A stretch of DNA of 64,000 nucleotides, taken from NCBI RefSeq assembly GCF_009720825.1, contig NZ_WNKY01000014.1, forward strand, positions 62,001-126,000. The letters run 5' to 3'. Position numbers and translations under genes: made by a program. Origin of the DNA: Duganella radicis (GTDB taxonomy: Bacteria > Pseudomonadota > Gammaproteobacteria > Burkholderiales > Burkholderiaceae_D). This document shows, piece by piece, positions 46,786-56,972 of the stretch (the stretch's first letter is position 1; each line of letters begins with the position of its first letter). The notes under the pieces were generated by a model. That model was given only the letters and a program-made list of their open reading frames with translations. It was not told where the DNA came from and ran no database searches.

Positions 46786-48261
46786 ATGCGTAATGCCCGT
46801 AAGTACCAGATGAAACTCCTCGCAGTCCTGTTGTGCACGGCCGCGCTCAGCGGTTGTAGCCTGTTCTCGTCGAAGAAGAAAGCTGAGCCTGCGCCGGCCC
46901 CTGCCGCCGCTCCCGCCGCCGCCGCACCGGCCGCCGCGCCTGCCGCCGCTGCCGCCGCCAAGAAAGACACCGGCGGCTTCATCCCGCCGGGCGAATCGGG
47001 CAACGTGGCCATCGATTCCATCGTGGTGGTGGTCAATGACGACGTCATCACCCAGCGCGAGCTGGCCAACCGCATCAAGACCGTGACCGCCCGCATGAAG
47101 GCGCAGAACGTGCAGATGCCATCGGCCGCCGACCTGCGCCGCCAGCTGCTGGAGCGCATGATCGTCGAGCGCTCGCAGCTGCAAATGGCCAAGGAATACG
47201 GCGTGCGCGTGGACGACCTGCAACTGGACCGCGCCATCCAGCGCATCGCCGAAGCACAGAAGCTGAGCGTGCAGCAGCTGCGCGATCAGATGGAAAAAGA
47301 CGGCACGCCTTACGCCTCGTTCCGCGAGGAGATTCGCGAAGAGATCATCATGCAGCGCCTGCGCGAGCATGAAGTCGACGCCAAGATCCAGATTTCCGAC
47401 GCCGAGGTGGACAGCTTCGTGGCGGCGGAGAAAGCCGCCGCCGCCGAGCAGTACGAAATCAATATCTCGCAGATCATGATCCGCATTCCGGATAACGCCA
47501 CGGCCGAAGTGATCGCCCAGCGCCGCGCCCGCGCGGAAGAGGTGATGCGCCAGCTGCGCACCGGCGCCGACTTCGCCAAGATGGCCGCCACCTACTCGGA
47601 CGCCAGCGACGCGCTGCAAGGCGGCGCGGTGGGCTGGCGCCAGCCCGAACGTCTGCCGCCGGTGTTCGCCGAAGCGCTGACCAAGCTGAAAGCCGGCCAG
47701 GTCACGCCGATCATCAAGAGCACCGGCGCCTTCCACATTCTGAAGGCGGTGGACCGCCGCAGCCTGGCCGAGGCGCAAGCCGTGGCCTCGGTGCAGCAGA
47801 CCCACGCGCGCCACATCCTGATCAAGGTGACGCCGACCATGAGCGCGGCCGACGCCAAGCGCAAGCTGCTGGAACTGAAGGAGCGCCTGGACAACGGCGC
47901 CGCCAAGTTTGAAGACCTGGCGCGCCTGGTGTCGAACGACGGTTCGGCGTCCAAGGGCGGCGACCTGGGCTGGCTGTATCCGGGCGACGTGATGCCGGAG
48001 TTCGAAGCGGCCATGAACAACCTGAAAATCGGCGAAGTCAGCCAGCCGGTGGAAACCAGCTTCGGCCTGCACCTGATCGAAGTGTTGGAGCGCAAGACCG
48101 ACGACTTGTCGAAAGAGCGCGAGCGCAACAACGCCCGCCAGGCGCTGCGCGACCGCAAGCTGGAGGAAGCCACCGAGAGCTGGCAGCGTGAAGTCCGCGA
48201 CCGCGCGTACGTCGAGTACCGCAACGAAGACGACAAAGCCGCCAACGCCGCAAGCAAGTAA
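46786..48261 (+). CDS. surA: SurA-type periplasmic chaperone/peptidyl-prolyl isomerase, predicted lipoprotein
   Basis: The 491-residue protein has an N-terminal region with a lipobox: LLCTAALSGC, with C24 as the acceptor and Ser at +2, which directs lipoproteins to the outer membrane. An Ala/Pro-rich linker (about residues 33-62) follows. The SurA N domain begins at IDSIVVVVNDDVITQRELAN, and two parvulin PPIase domains follow, EQYEINISQIMIRI and QQTHARHILIKVTP. SurA escorts outer-membrane proteins to Bam. Standard SurA is soluble with a cleaved signal peptide; the lipobox and the linker make this one different. It is followed by pdxA and rsmA. Confidence 0.93.
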   Translation: MRNARKYQMKLLAVLLCTAALSGCSLFSSKKKAEPAPAPAAAPAAAAPAAAPAAAAAAKKDTGGFIPPGESGNVAIDSIVVVVNDDVITQRELANRIKTVTARMKAQNVQMPSAADLRRQLLERMIVERSQLQMAKEYGVRVDDLQLDRAIQRIAEAQKLSVQQLRDQMEKDGTPYASFREEIREEIIMQRLREHEVDAKIQISDAEVDSFVAAEKAAAAEQYEINISQIMIRIPDNATAEVIAQRRARAEEVMRQLRTGADFAKMAATYSDASDALQGGAVGWRQPERLPPVFAEALTKLKAGQVTPIIKSTGAFHILKAVDRRSLAEAQAVASVQQTHARHILIKVTPTMSAADAKRKLLELKERLDNGAAKFEDLARLVSNDGSASKGGDLGWLYPGDVMPEFEAAMNNLKIGEVSQPVETSFGLHLIEVLERKTDDLSKERERNNARQALRDRKLEEATESWQREVRDRAYVEYRNEDDKAANAASK

Positions 48262-48279
48262 GACAGAAAGGGGAGCACG

Positions 48280-49359
48280 ATGAGCGCCACTTCATCCAAA
48301 CGGCGCCCGGGAGTGCGCCCCGCCATTGCCGTCACGGTCGGCGAGCCGGCCGGCATCGGTCCGGAAATTTCCCTGCGCGCGGCGTGGGCGCGGCGGCACG
48401 AAGTCAATTGCGTGCTGCTGGGCGACGCCGCCTTCCTGGCCATGACGGCCAACGATATCGATCCCGAGATCAAAGTCTCCGCGCTGTCGCTGATGGCGGT
48501 GCGCAATGGCGGCCTGCCGCATTTCGGCCCGGACCGCATCAGCGTGATCGACGTGCCGCTCGACGCCCACGTCGTGCCCGGCAAGCTGGACAAGGAAAAC
48601 GGCCGCGCCGTGCTGGCCACGCTGGACGCCGCCATCGAGGGCGTGCGGGCCGGCTGGTTCGAGGCGGTGGTCACCGCGCCGCTGCAAAAGAGCACCATCA
48701 ACGACGCCGGCGTGAAATTCTCCGGCCATACCGAATATTTCGCTGAAAAGACCAACACGCCGCAGGTGGTGATGATGCTGGCTGGCCCGCAGTCGCTCAG
48801 TGGCCAGCTGCTGGGCGAGCAGCTGCGCGTGGCCCTGGCGACCACCCACCTGCCGCTGCAAGAGGTCTCGGCCGCCATCACGCCGGACGGCCTGGCGCGC
48901 ACGCTGGACATCATCCACGCCGACCTGCGCGACAAGTTCGGCATCGCCGCGCCGCGCATCCTGGTGTGCGGGCTGAACCCGCACGCCGGCGAGAACGGCT
49001 ATCTGGGCCGCGAGGAAATCGACACCATCTCCCCGGCCATCGCGGCGGCGCAAGCGCGCGGCATCGATGCGCGCGGCCCGTATCCGGCCGACACCCTGTT
49101 CCAGCCCAAATACCTGCAAGCCGCCGACTGCGTGCTGGCGATGTACCACGACCAGGGCCTGCCGGTGCTGAAATACGCCACCTTCGGCAACGGCGTCAAC
49201 ATCACGCTGGGCCTGCCGCTGATCCGCACCTCGGTCGACCATGGCACGGCGCTGGACCTGGCCGCGCAGGGCCTGGGCAAGGCCGACTGCGGCAGCATGG
49301 AGCAGGCCATCGGCGCCGCGCTGGCCATGGCAAACCATTCTTTGGACAATAAAAAATGA
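48280..49359 (+). CDS. pdxA: 4-hydroxythreonine-4-phosphate dehydrogenase
   Basis: The 359-residue enzyme acts in vitamin B6 synthesis, oxidising 4-hydroxythreonine phosphate with [20 protein letters not shown] is the typical N-terminus, [13 protein letters not shown] and FSGHTEYFA follow, and [11 protein letters not shown] has the metal-binding His. It lies in the conserved surA-pdxA-rsmA order. RBS AGGGGAG precedes ATG 48280. The stop overlaps rsmA by four bases. Confidence 0.96.
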   Translation: MSATSSKRRPGVRPAIAVTVGEPAGIGPEISLRAAWARRHEVNCVLLGDAAFLAMTANDIDPEIKVSALSLMAVRNGGLPHFGPDRISVIDVPLDAHVVPGKLDKENGRAVLATLDAAIEGVRAGWFEAVVTAPLQKSTINDAGVKFSGHTEYFAEKTNTPQVVMMLAGPQSLSGQLLGEQLRVALATTHLPLQEVSAAITPDGLARTLDIIHADLRDKFGIAAPRILVCGLNPHAGENGYLGREEIDTISPAIAAAQARGIDARGPYPADTLFQPKYLQAADCVLAMYHDQGLPVLKYATFGNGVNITLGLPLIRTSVDHGTALDLAAQGLGKADCGSMEQAIGAALAMANHSLDNKK

Positions 49360-50129
49360 AACAACACGTAGCCCGCAAACGCTTCGGCCAAAACTTCCTG
49401 CACGACCAGCACGTCCTGGGCAGCATCACCGAGTCGATCAACCCGGCGCCGGACGACACCATGGTGGAAATCGGTCCCGGCCTGGCGGCCATGACCGACC
49501 AGCTGCTACGCACGCTCAAGCACATGCACGTGGTGGAGCTGGACCGCGATCTGGTGGCGCGCCTGGAGAAAGCTTATCCGCGTGACAAGCTGACCATCCA
49601 TTCCGGCGACGCCCTGAAATTCGACTTCGGCAGCATTCCGGTGCCGGAAGGACAAAAGCTGCGCATCGTCGGCAACCTGCCGTACAACATCTCCAGCCCA
49701 TTGCTGTTCCACCTGGCGACCTTTGCGCCGCAGGTGAAGGACCAGCACTTCATGCTGCAAAAAGAGGTGGTGGAGCGCATGGTGGCTGAACCGGGCAGCA
49801 AAGTGTACGGCCGTCTGTCGGTGATGCTGCAATGGCGTTATGACATGTCGCTGCTGTTCGTGGTGCCGCCGGAAGCCTTCGATCCGCCGCCGAAAGTGGA
49901 TTCGGCCATCGTGCGCATGATCCCGATCGCCCAGCCGCTGGAATGCGATGGCGAGAAACTGGAGGCCGTGGTGCAGAAAGCCTTCTCCCAGCGCCGCAAG
50001 GTGATCCGCAACTGCCTGGCCGGCATGTTCACCGAAGAACAGATCGTCGCCGCCGGCATCAACCCGACCGACCGCCCGGAAGCCGTCGGCCTCGCCCAGT
50101 ACGTCGCCCTGACCAATCTGCTCAAATAA
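49356..50129 (+). CDS. rsmA: 16S rRNA dimethyladenosine transferase (KsgA)
   Basis: The 257-residue protein methylates A1518 and A1519 of 16S rRNA. It has [10 protein letters not shown] at the N-terminus, the SAM-binding [13 protein letters not shown], and the catalytic [12 protein letters not shown] (motif IV). ATG 49356 overlaps the pdxA stop. It is the last gene of the block; a hairpin follows at 50135. Confidence 0.97.
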   Translation: MKQHVARKRFGQNFLHDQHVLGSITESINPAPDDTMVEIGPGLAAMTDQLLRTLKHMHVVELDRDLVARLEKAYPRDKLTIHSGDALKFDFGSIPVPEGQKLRIVGNLPYNISSPLLFHLATFAPQVKDQHFMLQKEVVERMVAEPGSKVYGRLSVMLQWRYDMSLLFVVPPEAFDPPPKVDSAIVRMIPIAQPLECDGEKLEAVVQKAFSQRRKVIRNCLAGMFTEEQIVAAGINPTDRPEAVGLAQYVALTNLLK

Positions 50130-50134
50130 AAAAA

Positions 50135-50155
50135 AGCCCGCTAAGCTAGCGGGCT
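50135..50155 (-). terminator. Terminator for the lipoprotein gene (minus strand)
   Basis: AGCCCGCTA pairs with TAGCGGGCT around AGC. On the minus strand it is followed by TTTTTTTTATTT, so it serves the lipoprotein gene that ends at 50278. On the plus strand there is no T tract after the stem, so rsmA would be ended only by the hairpin. Confidence 0.8.
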
Positions 50156-50277
50156 AAATCCATTTCCTTTGCAAGAAGTGGAGGAGACAAGTGCAGTATG
50201 CTGCGTCACAGCATATAAATCCACTTTATTTTCCCAATATCAATTATTTCGATATTGAATATCTCCGCCGTCCTTCC

Positions 50278-50910
50278 TTATTTCGGTACGCAGGTCACCA
50301 CCAGATCGCTGACCGGCGATTCGTGCATGATGCCGGTGCCGTTGGCGATGGTGCAGTTCAGGCCGTTGTCGGTGTTGAGCACCGTCACGCCGTAAGCCGC
50401 GCCGTCCGCCACCGTGGCGGCGAAGGTGAAGGTGCCGGAACCGGTGGTGGTATTGGTGGCGCCGGCGCTGCTCAGCGTGACCGAGCTGGTCGAGCCATTC
50501 AGCAGGGTCACGGTACGCGCGGTGGTGCCGTCGGCCGCGACCGTCAGGCCGGTGAACTGGCCGCTCAGGGTGTATTCGTTTTGCACGCAGCTGACCCCCG
50601 CCTGGATGGTCACGGTGTGGCCGGCCGAGCCGCTGCCGCCGCCGACGGTGCAGTTCATGTGGGCTGGCTGGCTCTTGATGGTGATGTTGTAGTCGGTGCC
50701 GTAGTCAATTTGCTTGGGGAAGGCAAAGCTGGTGGCGCCGGATGGCACGGTCACGGTGTCGCTGCCGTTGGCCAGCACCAGGCCGCTGTTGGACAAGCCG
50801 AAAACGGAGCCCTGCACCGTATACTGGGCCTTGCCACCGCAACCGGCCAGCGTGGCTACCGAGGCCACCATGGCCAGCGCCGCCGCGGCGCGTACGAACG
50901 AAAATTTCAT
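50278..50910 (-). CDS. Lipoprotein with tandem Ig-like repeats (paralogue A)
   Basis: The 210-residue precursor starts at ATG 50910 with a lipobox (VATLAGC, Gly at +2). The mature part has two repeats of about 85-90 residues: VQGSVFGLSNSGLVLANGSD, with AFPKQIDYGTDYNITIKSQP and a closing VSC, and then a shorter LSGQFTGLTVAADGTTARTV copy that ends in DLVVTC. Each has the plan G-L-x-(n)-G-L-V-L-x-N-G, F, G-x-x-Y-x-V, then Cys pairs. It is very likely a surface or periplasmic lipoprotein. It sits 20 bases after the other paralogue. Confidence 0.82.
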   Translation of the reverse strand: MKFSFVRAAAALAMVASVATLAGCGGKAQYTVQGSVFGLSNSGLVLANGSDTVTVPSGATSFAFPKQIDYGTDYNITIKSQPAHMNCTVGGGSGSAGHTVTIQAGVSCVQNEYTLSGQFTGLTVAADGTTARTVTLLNGSTSSVTLSSAGATNTTTGSGTFTFAATVADGAAYGVTVLNTDNGLNCTIANGTGIMHESPVSDLVVTCVPK

Positions 50911-50941
50911 GTATTTCTCCAAAGATTAGAACGGCCGCAGC

Positions 50942-51556
50942 TTAGTTGTTGGTGCAGTTGACGATCAGGCCCAGCTGGTTGTCGCCCGGCATGGTGCCAG
51001 GGTTGTTGCCGGCGTCGAAGGCGCATTTCTGGTTGGCCGGCTGGGTCAGCACGGTGGCGCCGTAAGGCGAACCGTCCGATACCGAGGTCGGGAATTTGAA
51101 GGTGACATCGGCGCCGGCGGTCGCGGCTGGATCGATGGAAACCAGGTCGGAGCCGTTGGCCAGCACCAGGCCCTTGCCGGTCAGGCCCTTGACGGTGCCG
51201 CCCAGGGTGTAAGGGTTGGCCTTGCAGCTGACAGCCACGGTGTACACGGTGTACACGCTGGCCTTGCCTTTGTTGTTGGCGATCTCGCACTTGGCGCCGG
51301 TCGGCTGGTTGGCGATTTCCACGTCAAACTGCTCGTCGGAGCCCAGCAGCTTGGTGAAGTAGAAAGCGGTGGCGCCGGTTTCGATGGTCAGTTTTTCACC
51401 GTTGCCGTTATTCACCAGCACCAGGCCAGCTTTTGGCAGGCCGCTAGGATAAGAAATGGTGCCGGACAGCGACAGGCTGCCGTTGTTGCCGCCGCAGGCG
51501 CTCAGAATGACACCACACAGCAGGGCAAGGCCCGCACGCAGATACGAACTTTTCAT
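50942..51556 (-). CDS. Lipoprotein with tandem Ig-like repeats (paralogue B)
   Basis: The 204-residue precursor starts at ATG 51556 and has a lipobox (GVILSACGG, Gly at +2). Its two repeats are more alike: LSGTISYPSGLPKAGLVLVNNG, with FYFTKLLGSDEQFDVEIANQ and VAVSC, and then LGGTVKGLTGKGLVLANGSD, FKFPTSVSDGSPYGATVLTQ and LIVNC. They share the GLVLxNG core, the Tyr/Ala-x-V strand and a closing Cys with paralogue A. Several cysteines would form disulfides. The ligand is unknown. Confidence 0.82.
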   Translation of the reverse strand: MKSSYLRAGLALLCGVILSACGGNNGSLSLSGTISYPSGLPKAGLVLVNNGNGEKLTIETGATAFYFTKLLGSDEQFDVEIANQPTGAKCEIANNKGKASVYTVYTVAVSCKANPYTLGGTVKGLTGKGLVLANGSDLVSIDPAATAGADVTFKFPTSVSDGSPYGATVLTQPANQKCAFDAGNNPGTMPGDNQLGLIVNCTNN

Positions 51557-51689
51557 AAAAACTCTCTCTCCAAAACGAATAGGGCCCGGCAGCACGCACG
51601 GGAGGCAGCATATTACACTTGTGCGCCGTATTTTAGTGCATTTGGTAACCTTGCCTGAGCAAATCGATGTAACAGCGTGTGACGCCGGC

Positions 51690-53105
51690 CTACTTCACCT
51701 GCGCCACGTCGCACACCGAGCGACGCCCGTCCAACTGGCAGCGGTTGCGGATTTTTCCTTGTAAATCATGCACTTCGATATCCCATTGGTCGGCGCCGCG
51801 GCGCTCCATGGTCATGAAGCCGAAGCCGTCCACCCACGAGCTGAAATGCTCGACCACCGCGCCCGGCGCCGGCGTCACGCCCGGCGCCGGCGTCACGCCC
51901 GGCGGCAGCGTTTCCGGCAGCGGCACGATGTCTTCCGAGGTGCCGGCAAAGCCGGCGATGAACTGGCTCGGGTGCTGGCTGGAGAAGCTGGCCTGCTGCC
52001 ACAGGTGGACGTGGCCGGACAGCATGGCCTGTATCGCCGGCGTGAACAGCAGCGGATTAAGCGAGCCGAAGCTGGCTTGCAGGCCGGCGTCGCCGGGCAG
52101 CAGCACAATGCTGCCGTCCGGCTTGCGGTCGGCGCCCATGCCCAGCAGCGGGTGGTGGGCGATGCCGATATTGCGCGGCGCCTGCTGCGACAGGGCGTCC
52201 AGCTTGCGGTACAGGTCGCGGTATTTGTCGTAGCCGACGTCGCCCGGTTTCAGGCCTTTCCAGGTGGTGTTGGCGGTGTCCAGCACCAGCAGCTGGGTAG
52301 CCTGGCCGATCGGCACGGCGTAGGGATCGCTGTAGTTGCCGGTGTTGTCATCGGCCGCCGCGTTGCAGTCGCGGCCCTTGAGCAGCGGACGCGGGTCGAG
52401 GAAGCGCCAGTAGCCCTGGCCGCCGCGCTGGCAGTTTTCGTGATTGCCGCGTGCCATGATCCACGGCGCGGCATCCAGCAGTTTGGCGCCGGGGGCGAAG
52501 AAATCGTCGTCCCAGGCGTCCCAGCCATAGCCCCACGGGCTGCCGGCGCAGCCGGCGTTGCCTTCGGGGCAGGCGTTCTCGCGGTAGTGGTAGTCGCCGA
52601 CGTGGATCACCAGGTCTGGCTTCCAGGCGGCCGCCTGCGCGGCCACGGTGGCAAACGGGTATTGCGCGATGTCGTTGCAGGCCTGCCAGCTGTTGCTGCT
52701 CTTTTGCAGGCGGCAACCGGTGTCGCCGATCACCACGATGCGCCTGGGCTCGGCCTTGGGCAGGGGCAGCTTGCGGCCCAGCACGGTCGCGCTGGCGGTG
52801 CCGGCCGGCAGCGTGGCTTCGCAGGTCAGCAGCGGGAATTCGGCCGGTTTGGAATCGGCCGGCGCCGACGGCGTGCCACGCAGCGGGATGGTCTGGGCCG
52901 GCGCGCGCAGCGCCATGGGCTGGCTGCGCTGGTTGAGGACGATGTCGGGGCAGGCGGGCGCGTCGATCAGCACGCGGGCGACGGCGGCGCCGTATTCGCC
53001 CAGCACCACGTAGGAAGTAAAGTCGGGCGGCGGCAGCGGATTGGTGGCGGCGCAGCCGGCCAGCAGCATGGCCGGGGCCAGGCGTTTCAGGATGGGTAAC
53101 AGCAC
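51690..53105 (-). CDS. Lipoprotein metallophosphoesterase
   Basis: The 471-residue protein has a lipobox (LAPAMLLAGC, Ala at +2) and a calcineurin-like phosphoesterase domain: GDTGCR, HVGDYHYRE, RGNHENCQ, and GHVHLWQ supply the metal ligands. The motifs D, GD, GNHE and GH are in the correct order, so it looks active; the substrate is unknown. The C-terminal part has a short GVTPAPGVTPAPG repeat, caused by an 18-bp duplication at about 51865-51900. It is divergent from the HAD gene. Confidence 0.9.
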   Translation of the reverse strand: MLLPILKRLAPAMLLAGCAATNPLPPPDFTSYVVLGEYGAAVARVLIDAPACPDIVLNQRSQPMALRAPAQTIPLRGTPSAPADSKPAEFPLLTCEATLPAGTASATVLGRKLPLPKAEPRRIVVIGDTGCRLQKSSNSWQACNDIAQYPFATVAAQAAAWKPDLVIHVGDYHYRENACPEGNAGCAGSPWGYGWDAWDDDFFAPGAKLLDAAPWIMARGNHENCQRGGQGYWRFLDPRPLLKGRDCNAAADDNTGNYSDPYAVPIGQATQLLVLDTANTTWKGLKPGDVGYDKYRDLYRKLDALSQQAPRNIGIAHHPLLGMGADRKPDGSIVLLPGDAGLQASFGSLNPLLFTPAIQAMLSGHVHLWQQASFSSQHPSQFIAGFAGTSEDIVPLPETLPPGVTPAPGVTPAPGAVVEHFSSWVDGFGFMTMERRGADQWDIEVHDLQGKIRNRCQLDGRRSVCDVAQVK

Positions 53106-53162
53106 GGGATCTCCAGCGGGATAATCCTGATGTTACCATGGTGTTTATTTGCCTACATCACC

Positions 53163-53879
53163 ATGACTTCACGCCGTCCGCTCGCTCTGCTGTTCGACCT
53201 TGACGATACCTTGTGGCCGATCGGCCCGGTGATCGCCGCCGCCGAGGAAAGCTGGCACGCCTGGCTGGCCGAGCGCGCGCCCCGGGTGGCGCAGGCGTTC
53301 AGCGTGGCCGAGCTGCGGGTGCGCCGCATGGCGCTGCTGGAGCGCCGGCCAGAGCTGATTTCGGACTTGTACCAGCTGCGGCGCGAGGCGCTGGAAGAGG
53401 TGTTTGCCGAGCTGGGCGAGGACCCGGCCCACATCGAGGGCTCGATGCGGCACTTTGCCGTGCAGCGCAACCTGGTGGTGCCGTTCGCCGACGTGCTGCC
53501 GGTGCTGCCGCTGTTGCAGGGCATGCTGCGCCTGGGCGTCATCACCAACGGCAATGCGGATCTTGAAGTGATCGGCATGGACCACCATTTCGAGTATGCG
53601 CTGTCGTCCTCGCAGTATGGCCGCGCCAAGCCTGACCCGGGCATTTTCCAGGCCGCCTGCGCGGCCATGGGCGTGGCGCCGCAGGACGCGGTGTACGTCG
53701 GCGACGACCTGCGGCTGGACGTGCAGGGCGCGCAAGCGGCCGGCCTGCGCGCGGTCTGGATGAACCGCCACGGCAGCACGGCGCACCTGGCAGCGGGCGT
53801 CACGCCGGATGCCATTTGCGCCACGTTTGACGAGCTGCTGGCCTGGATACGTGGGCAGATGCAGGATAGCCGTGCATAA
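53163..53879 (+). CDS. HAD-family hydrolase
   Basis: The 238-residue protein from ATG 53163 ([20 protein letters not shown]) has the HAD motifs: DLDDT for the nucleophile and acid, [10 protein letters not shown] as motif II, and KPDPGIF and [16 protein letters not shown] as motifs III-IV. It resembles phosphoglycolate-type or 5'-nucleotidase-type phosphatases of subfamily IA. The frame continues 11 codons upstream, but ATG 53163 fits the family. Substrate is unknown. Confidence 0.9.
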   Translation: MTSRRPLALLFDLDDTLWPIGPVIAAAEESWHAWLAERAPRVAQAFSVAELRVRRMALLERRPELISDLYQLRREALEEVFAELGEDPAHIEGSMRHFAVQRNLVVPFADVLPVLPLLQGMLRLGVITNGNADLEVIGMDHHFEYALSSSQYGRAKPDPGIFQAACAAMGVAPQDAVYVGDDLRLDVQGAQAAGLRAVWMNRHGSTAHLAAGVTPDAICATFDELLAWIRGQMQDSRA

Positions 53880-53911
53880 TAGTAAGCAGAACTTCGATAC
53901 CGGTAATTAGT

Positions 53912-54928
53912 ATGCAACTCGACAATCGTGCACAAACTTTGCTGAAGGCGCTGGTGGAACGCTATATCGCGGATGGCCAGCCGGTGGGGTCGCGTGCGCT
54001 TTCCAAGATTTCCGGGCTGGACCTGTCGCCGGCCACCATCCGCAACATCATGGCCGATCTGGAGGAGCTGGGGTACGTGGCCAGTCCGCACACCTCGGCC
54101 GGCCGGGTGCCGACGCCGCGCGGCTATCGCATCTTTGTCGATACCCTGCTGACGGTGCAGCACCTCGACGAGCAGGCCGTGGGCGCGCAGCTGCGCCTGC
54201 AATCGCCGCAGCCGCAGAAGATGATCACCAATGCGGCGCAGATGCTGTCCTCGCTGTCGCAGTTTGCCGGCGTGGTGCTGAGCCCGCGCCGCGAGTCGGT
54301 GTTCCAGCAGATCGAGTTCCTGCGCTTGGGCGAGAAGCGGATTTTGCTGGTGATCGTGGCGCCGAATGGCGACGTGCAGAACCGCCTGCTGTTGACGGAC
54401 GTCGATTACAGCCCGGCCCAGCTGGTGCAATCGGCCAATTACATCAACCAGAATTACGGCGGGCTGGCGTTTGACGAGGTGCACGCGCGCCTGCAAACCG
54501 AGCTGCGCCAGCTGCGCGACGACATGGGCCGCCTGATGCAGGTGGCGGTGGAGGCGGGCAGCGAGGCCATGGCCGACGATTCCGACAACATGGTCATCGC
54601 CGGCGAGCGCAACCTGCTGTCGGTCAGCGACCTGTCGTCGAATATGACGTCGCTGCGGCAGATGTTCGATATGTTCGAGCAGAAGACCGGCCTGATGCAG
54701 CTGCTGGACGTGTCGTCCAAGGCCAGCGGGGTGCAGATTTACATCGGCGGCGAATCGAGCCTGGTGCCGATGGATGAGATGAGCGTGGTGACCGCGCCGT
54801 ACACGGCCAATGGCAAGATCGTCGGCACGCTGGGGGTGATCGGCCCGACGCGGATGGCGTATGAACGGGTGATACCGATCGTCGATATCACCGCGAAGCT
54901 GCTGTCAAACGCCCTGACCCACAATTAG
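53912..54928 (+). CDS. hrcA: Heat-inducible transcription repressor HrcA
   Basis: The 338-residue protein has an N-terminal winged helix ([20 protein letters not shown] and [20 protein letters not shown]) and the HrcA sensor domain with a C-terminal [20 protein letters not shown] segment. It represses groE and dnaK through CIRCE and is stabilised by GroEL. No CIRCE element is seen directly upstream. Its stop overlaps the fur stop by four bases. Confidence 0.96.
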   Translation: MQLDNRAQTLLKALVERYIADGQPVGSRALSKISGLDLSPATIRNIMADLEELGYVASPHTSAGRVPTPRGYRIFVDTLLTVQHLDEQAVGAQLRLQSPQPQKMITNAAQMLSSLSQFAGVVLSPRRESVFQQIEFLRLGEKRILLVIVAPNGDVQNRLLLTDVDYSPAQLVQSANYINQNYGGLAFDEVHARLQTELRQLRDDMGRLMQVAVEAGSEAMADDSDNMVIAGERNLLSVSDLSSNMTSLRQMFDMFEQKTGLMQLLDVSSKASGVQIYIGGESSLVPMDEMSVVTAPYTANGKIVGTLGVIGPTRMAYERVIPIVDITAKLLSNALTHN

Positions 54929-55356
54929 GAGGGGCGGTGCGGGCAGGCGGTCTTGGTGCAGTTGCCGTAGATCGCCAGCGCGTGCTCGGCGATCTTGAAG
55001 CCGCGCTCATGGGCGATGGCGTGCTGGCGCTCCTCGATCGCTTCGTCGTAGAACTCTTCCACGCGGCCGCAGTCCACGCACACCAGGTGGTCGTGGTGCG
55101 AGCCGGCGTTCAGCTCGAAGATGGCCTTGCCGGTTTCGAAGTGGTTGCGGTTCAGCAGCCCGGCCTGCTCGAACTGGGTCAGCACGCGGTAGACGGTGGC
55201 TAGGCCCACGTCCATATTGTCCGCCAACAAGATCTTGTAGACGTCCTCGGCGGTCAGGTGGCGCACTTCGCTGTTCTGGAAGATATCCAGGATTTTGATG
55301 CGTGGCAGCGTGGCTTTCAGGCCGCTGGCCTTCAGATCGGTAGGATTGTTACCCAT
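54925..55356 (-). CDS. fur: Ferric uptake regulator Fur
   Basis: The 143-residue protein has the Fur plan: N-terminal winged helix ([20 protein letters not shown] and [18 protein letters not shown]), the metal site [16 protein letters not shown] and a second Cys pair [11 protein letters not shown] near the C-terminus. It represses iron genes with Fe2+ as cofactor and would act on the box between bfd and feoA at 27.8 kb. It is divergent from bamE, the arrangement common in Burkholderiales. Confidence 0.96.
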   Translation of the reverse strand: MGNNPTDLKASGLKATLPRIKILDIFQNSEVRHLTAEDVYKILLADNMDVGLATVYRVLTQFEQAGLLNRNHFETGKAIFELNAGSHHDHLVCVDCGRVEEFYDEAIEERQHAIAHERGFKIAEHALAIYGNCTKTACPHRPS

Positions 55357-55506
55357 GGTCGAGACTCGTAGATTGGTTGGCGATAGCTAGCCGGTAGTTT
55401 ACCGTACTCCGACTAATCCGGTTACAAAGATTTGCCCCGTCCCGTGCCGGGTGCTTTATGATATAGCGTTTTTCGGCACATCCGCTCGACCAGATTGAGG
55501 ACATTT

Positions 55507-56151
55507 ATGCGCGTCACCCAGGCTTTTTCGCAGTCTTTGTTGCACCGTTTGACTCCCGTTGCCGCCACCGTGTGCGTGGCGCTGGCGCTGGGCGGCTGCG
55601 CGACCAAAACCACGCTGGGCGAGAAATCGACGGAAGTGAAGGACAGCGAACCGACGCTGGACGCCAACAAGGGCGCGCAAACCACCACTATTACCAAGCT
55701 GCAACGCTTCATGTGGTTCTTCTCGCCGTACCGTCCGGACATCCAGCAGGGTAACTTTGTCTCCGAAGAAATGTTATCTCAGCTGAAAGTCGGCATGACG
55801 CAGGACCAGGTGCGCTTCATCTTCGGCACCGCGCTGCTGGCCGACCCGTTCCACGGCAACCGCTGGGACTACGCCTTCCGCCTGGCCAAGGGCAATGGCG
55901 AAATCACCACCAGCCGCGTGATCGTGTTCTTCGACAAGGACGGCAAGGTCGAGCGCTGGGAAGGCGGCAACCTGCCGACCGAAAAAGAATACATCGCCCG
56001 CATCGCCGGCCCGGCGCCGAACGCCAAGAAGGAAGCGGCCATCGAGGCCGCCTTGTCGAAGCCGGCGCCGACCGCGCCGCTGCCGGCCGGCGCCGACAAC
56101 CCGGCCGCCGCTTCGCCGGTGGGCGTGACGATCAGCAACGACAAGAAATAA
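55507..56151 (+). CDS. bamE: Outer membrane assembly lipoprotein BamE
   Basis: The 214-residue precursor has a lipobox ([11 protein letters not shown]) and the SmpA/OmlA domain: [47 protein letters not shown] and [18 protein letters not shown]. The last 60 residues are a low-complexity Pro/Ala tail not found in the enterobacterial form. It takes part in the Bam complex. It is followed by dapB after 14 bases. Confidence 0.95.
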   Translation: MRVTQAFSQSLLHRLTPVAATVCVALALGGCATKTTLGEKSTEVKDSEPTLDANKGAQTTTITKLQRFMWFFSPYRPDIQQGNFVSEEMLSQLKVGMTQDQVRFIFGTALLADPFHGNRWDYAFRLAKGNGEITTSRVIVFFDKDGKVERWEGGNLPTEKEYIARIAGPAPNAKKEAAIEAALSKPAPTAPLPAGADNPAAASPVGVTISNDKK

Positions 56152-56165
56152 CAAGGATAAGCAGC

Positions 56166-56972
56166 ATGACGCAAATGAATATCGCCATCGCCGGCGCCGG
56201 CGGCCGCATGGGCCGCATCCTGATCGAGGCCGTGCAGAACGCCGACGACGCCCGCCTGTCCGGCGCGCTGGACCGTGCCGGCTCGGAGCAGGCCGACGCC
56301 GCCGCCTTCCTCGGCAAGCCGGCCGGGGTGCCGGTGGAGTCGGCGTTCGGCAAAGGCCTGGCCGGCGCGCAGTACCTGATCGACTTCACCCGTCCGGAAG
56401 CGACGCTGGAACACCTGAAGTATTGCGCCGAGCACGGCATCAAGCTGGTGATCGGCACCACCGGTTTCGACGACGCCGGCAAGGCCGCCATCGCCGAAGC
56501 GGCGAAGAAAACCGCCATCGTGTTCTCGCCTAACTTCTCGGTAGGCGTCAACGTGACCATGAAGCTGCTGGAGCAGGCCGCCAAGGCGCTGTCGACCGGC
56601 TACGATATCGAAATCATTGAAGCGCACCACCGCTTCAAGGTGGACGCACCGTCCGGCACCGCGCTGAAAATGGGCGAGGTGATCGCCGACGCGCTGGGCC
56701 GCGATCTGAAGGAACACGGCGTGTTCGCGCGCGAAGGCGTGACCGGCGAGCGCGATCCATCGTCGATCGGCTTTGCCACCATCCGCGGCGGCGACATCGT
56801 TGGCGACCACACCGTGCTGTTTGCCGGCATCGGCGAGCGCATCGAGATCAGCCACAAGTCCAGCAGCCGCGTCACGTACGCGCACGGCGCCATCCGCGCC
56901 TGCCGCTTCCTGGCCGACAAGCCGACCGGCCTGTTCGACATGTACGACGTACTGGGCCTGAAAGACAAATGA
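56166..56972 (+). CDS. dapB: 4-hydroxy-tetrahydrodipicolinate reductase
   Basis: The 268-residue protein is DapB of the lysine/diaminopimelate route. It has [19 protein letters not shown] as the NAD(P)-binding loop, the substrate motif [20 protein letters not shown] with the catalytic His and Lys, and GTTGFDD. The position after bamE is usual in betaproteobacteria. ATGAAC of the next gene overlaps the stop by four bases. Confidence 0.97.
   Translation: MTQMNIAIAGAGGRMGRILIEAVQNADDARLSGALDRAGSEQADAAAFLGKPAGVPVESAFGKGLAGAQYLIDFTRPEATLEHLKYCAEHGIKLVIGTTGFDDAGKAAIAEAAKKTAIVFSPNFSVGVNVTMKLLEQAAKALSTGYDIEIIEAHHRFKVDAPSGTALKMGEVIADALGRDLKEHGVFAREGVTGERDPSSIGFATIRGGDIVGDHTVLFAGIGERIEISHKSSSRVTYAHGAIRACRFLADKPTGLFDMYDVLGLKDK

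Noticed and set aside
44404..48072. A very long open frame (over 1200 codons) on the minus strand across lptD and surA.
   Set aside because: It is antisense to two well-conserved genes. The frame stays open because of high GC at third codon positions, and the protein is low-complexity and His/Arg/Ala-rich without any domain.
50135..50155. The hairpin as a terminator of rsmA.
   Set aside because: The T tract follows only on the minus strand, so it fits the lipoprotein transcript. A bidirectional role is possible but not supported on the plus strand.
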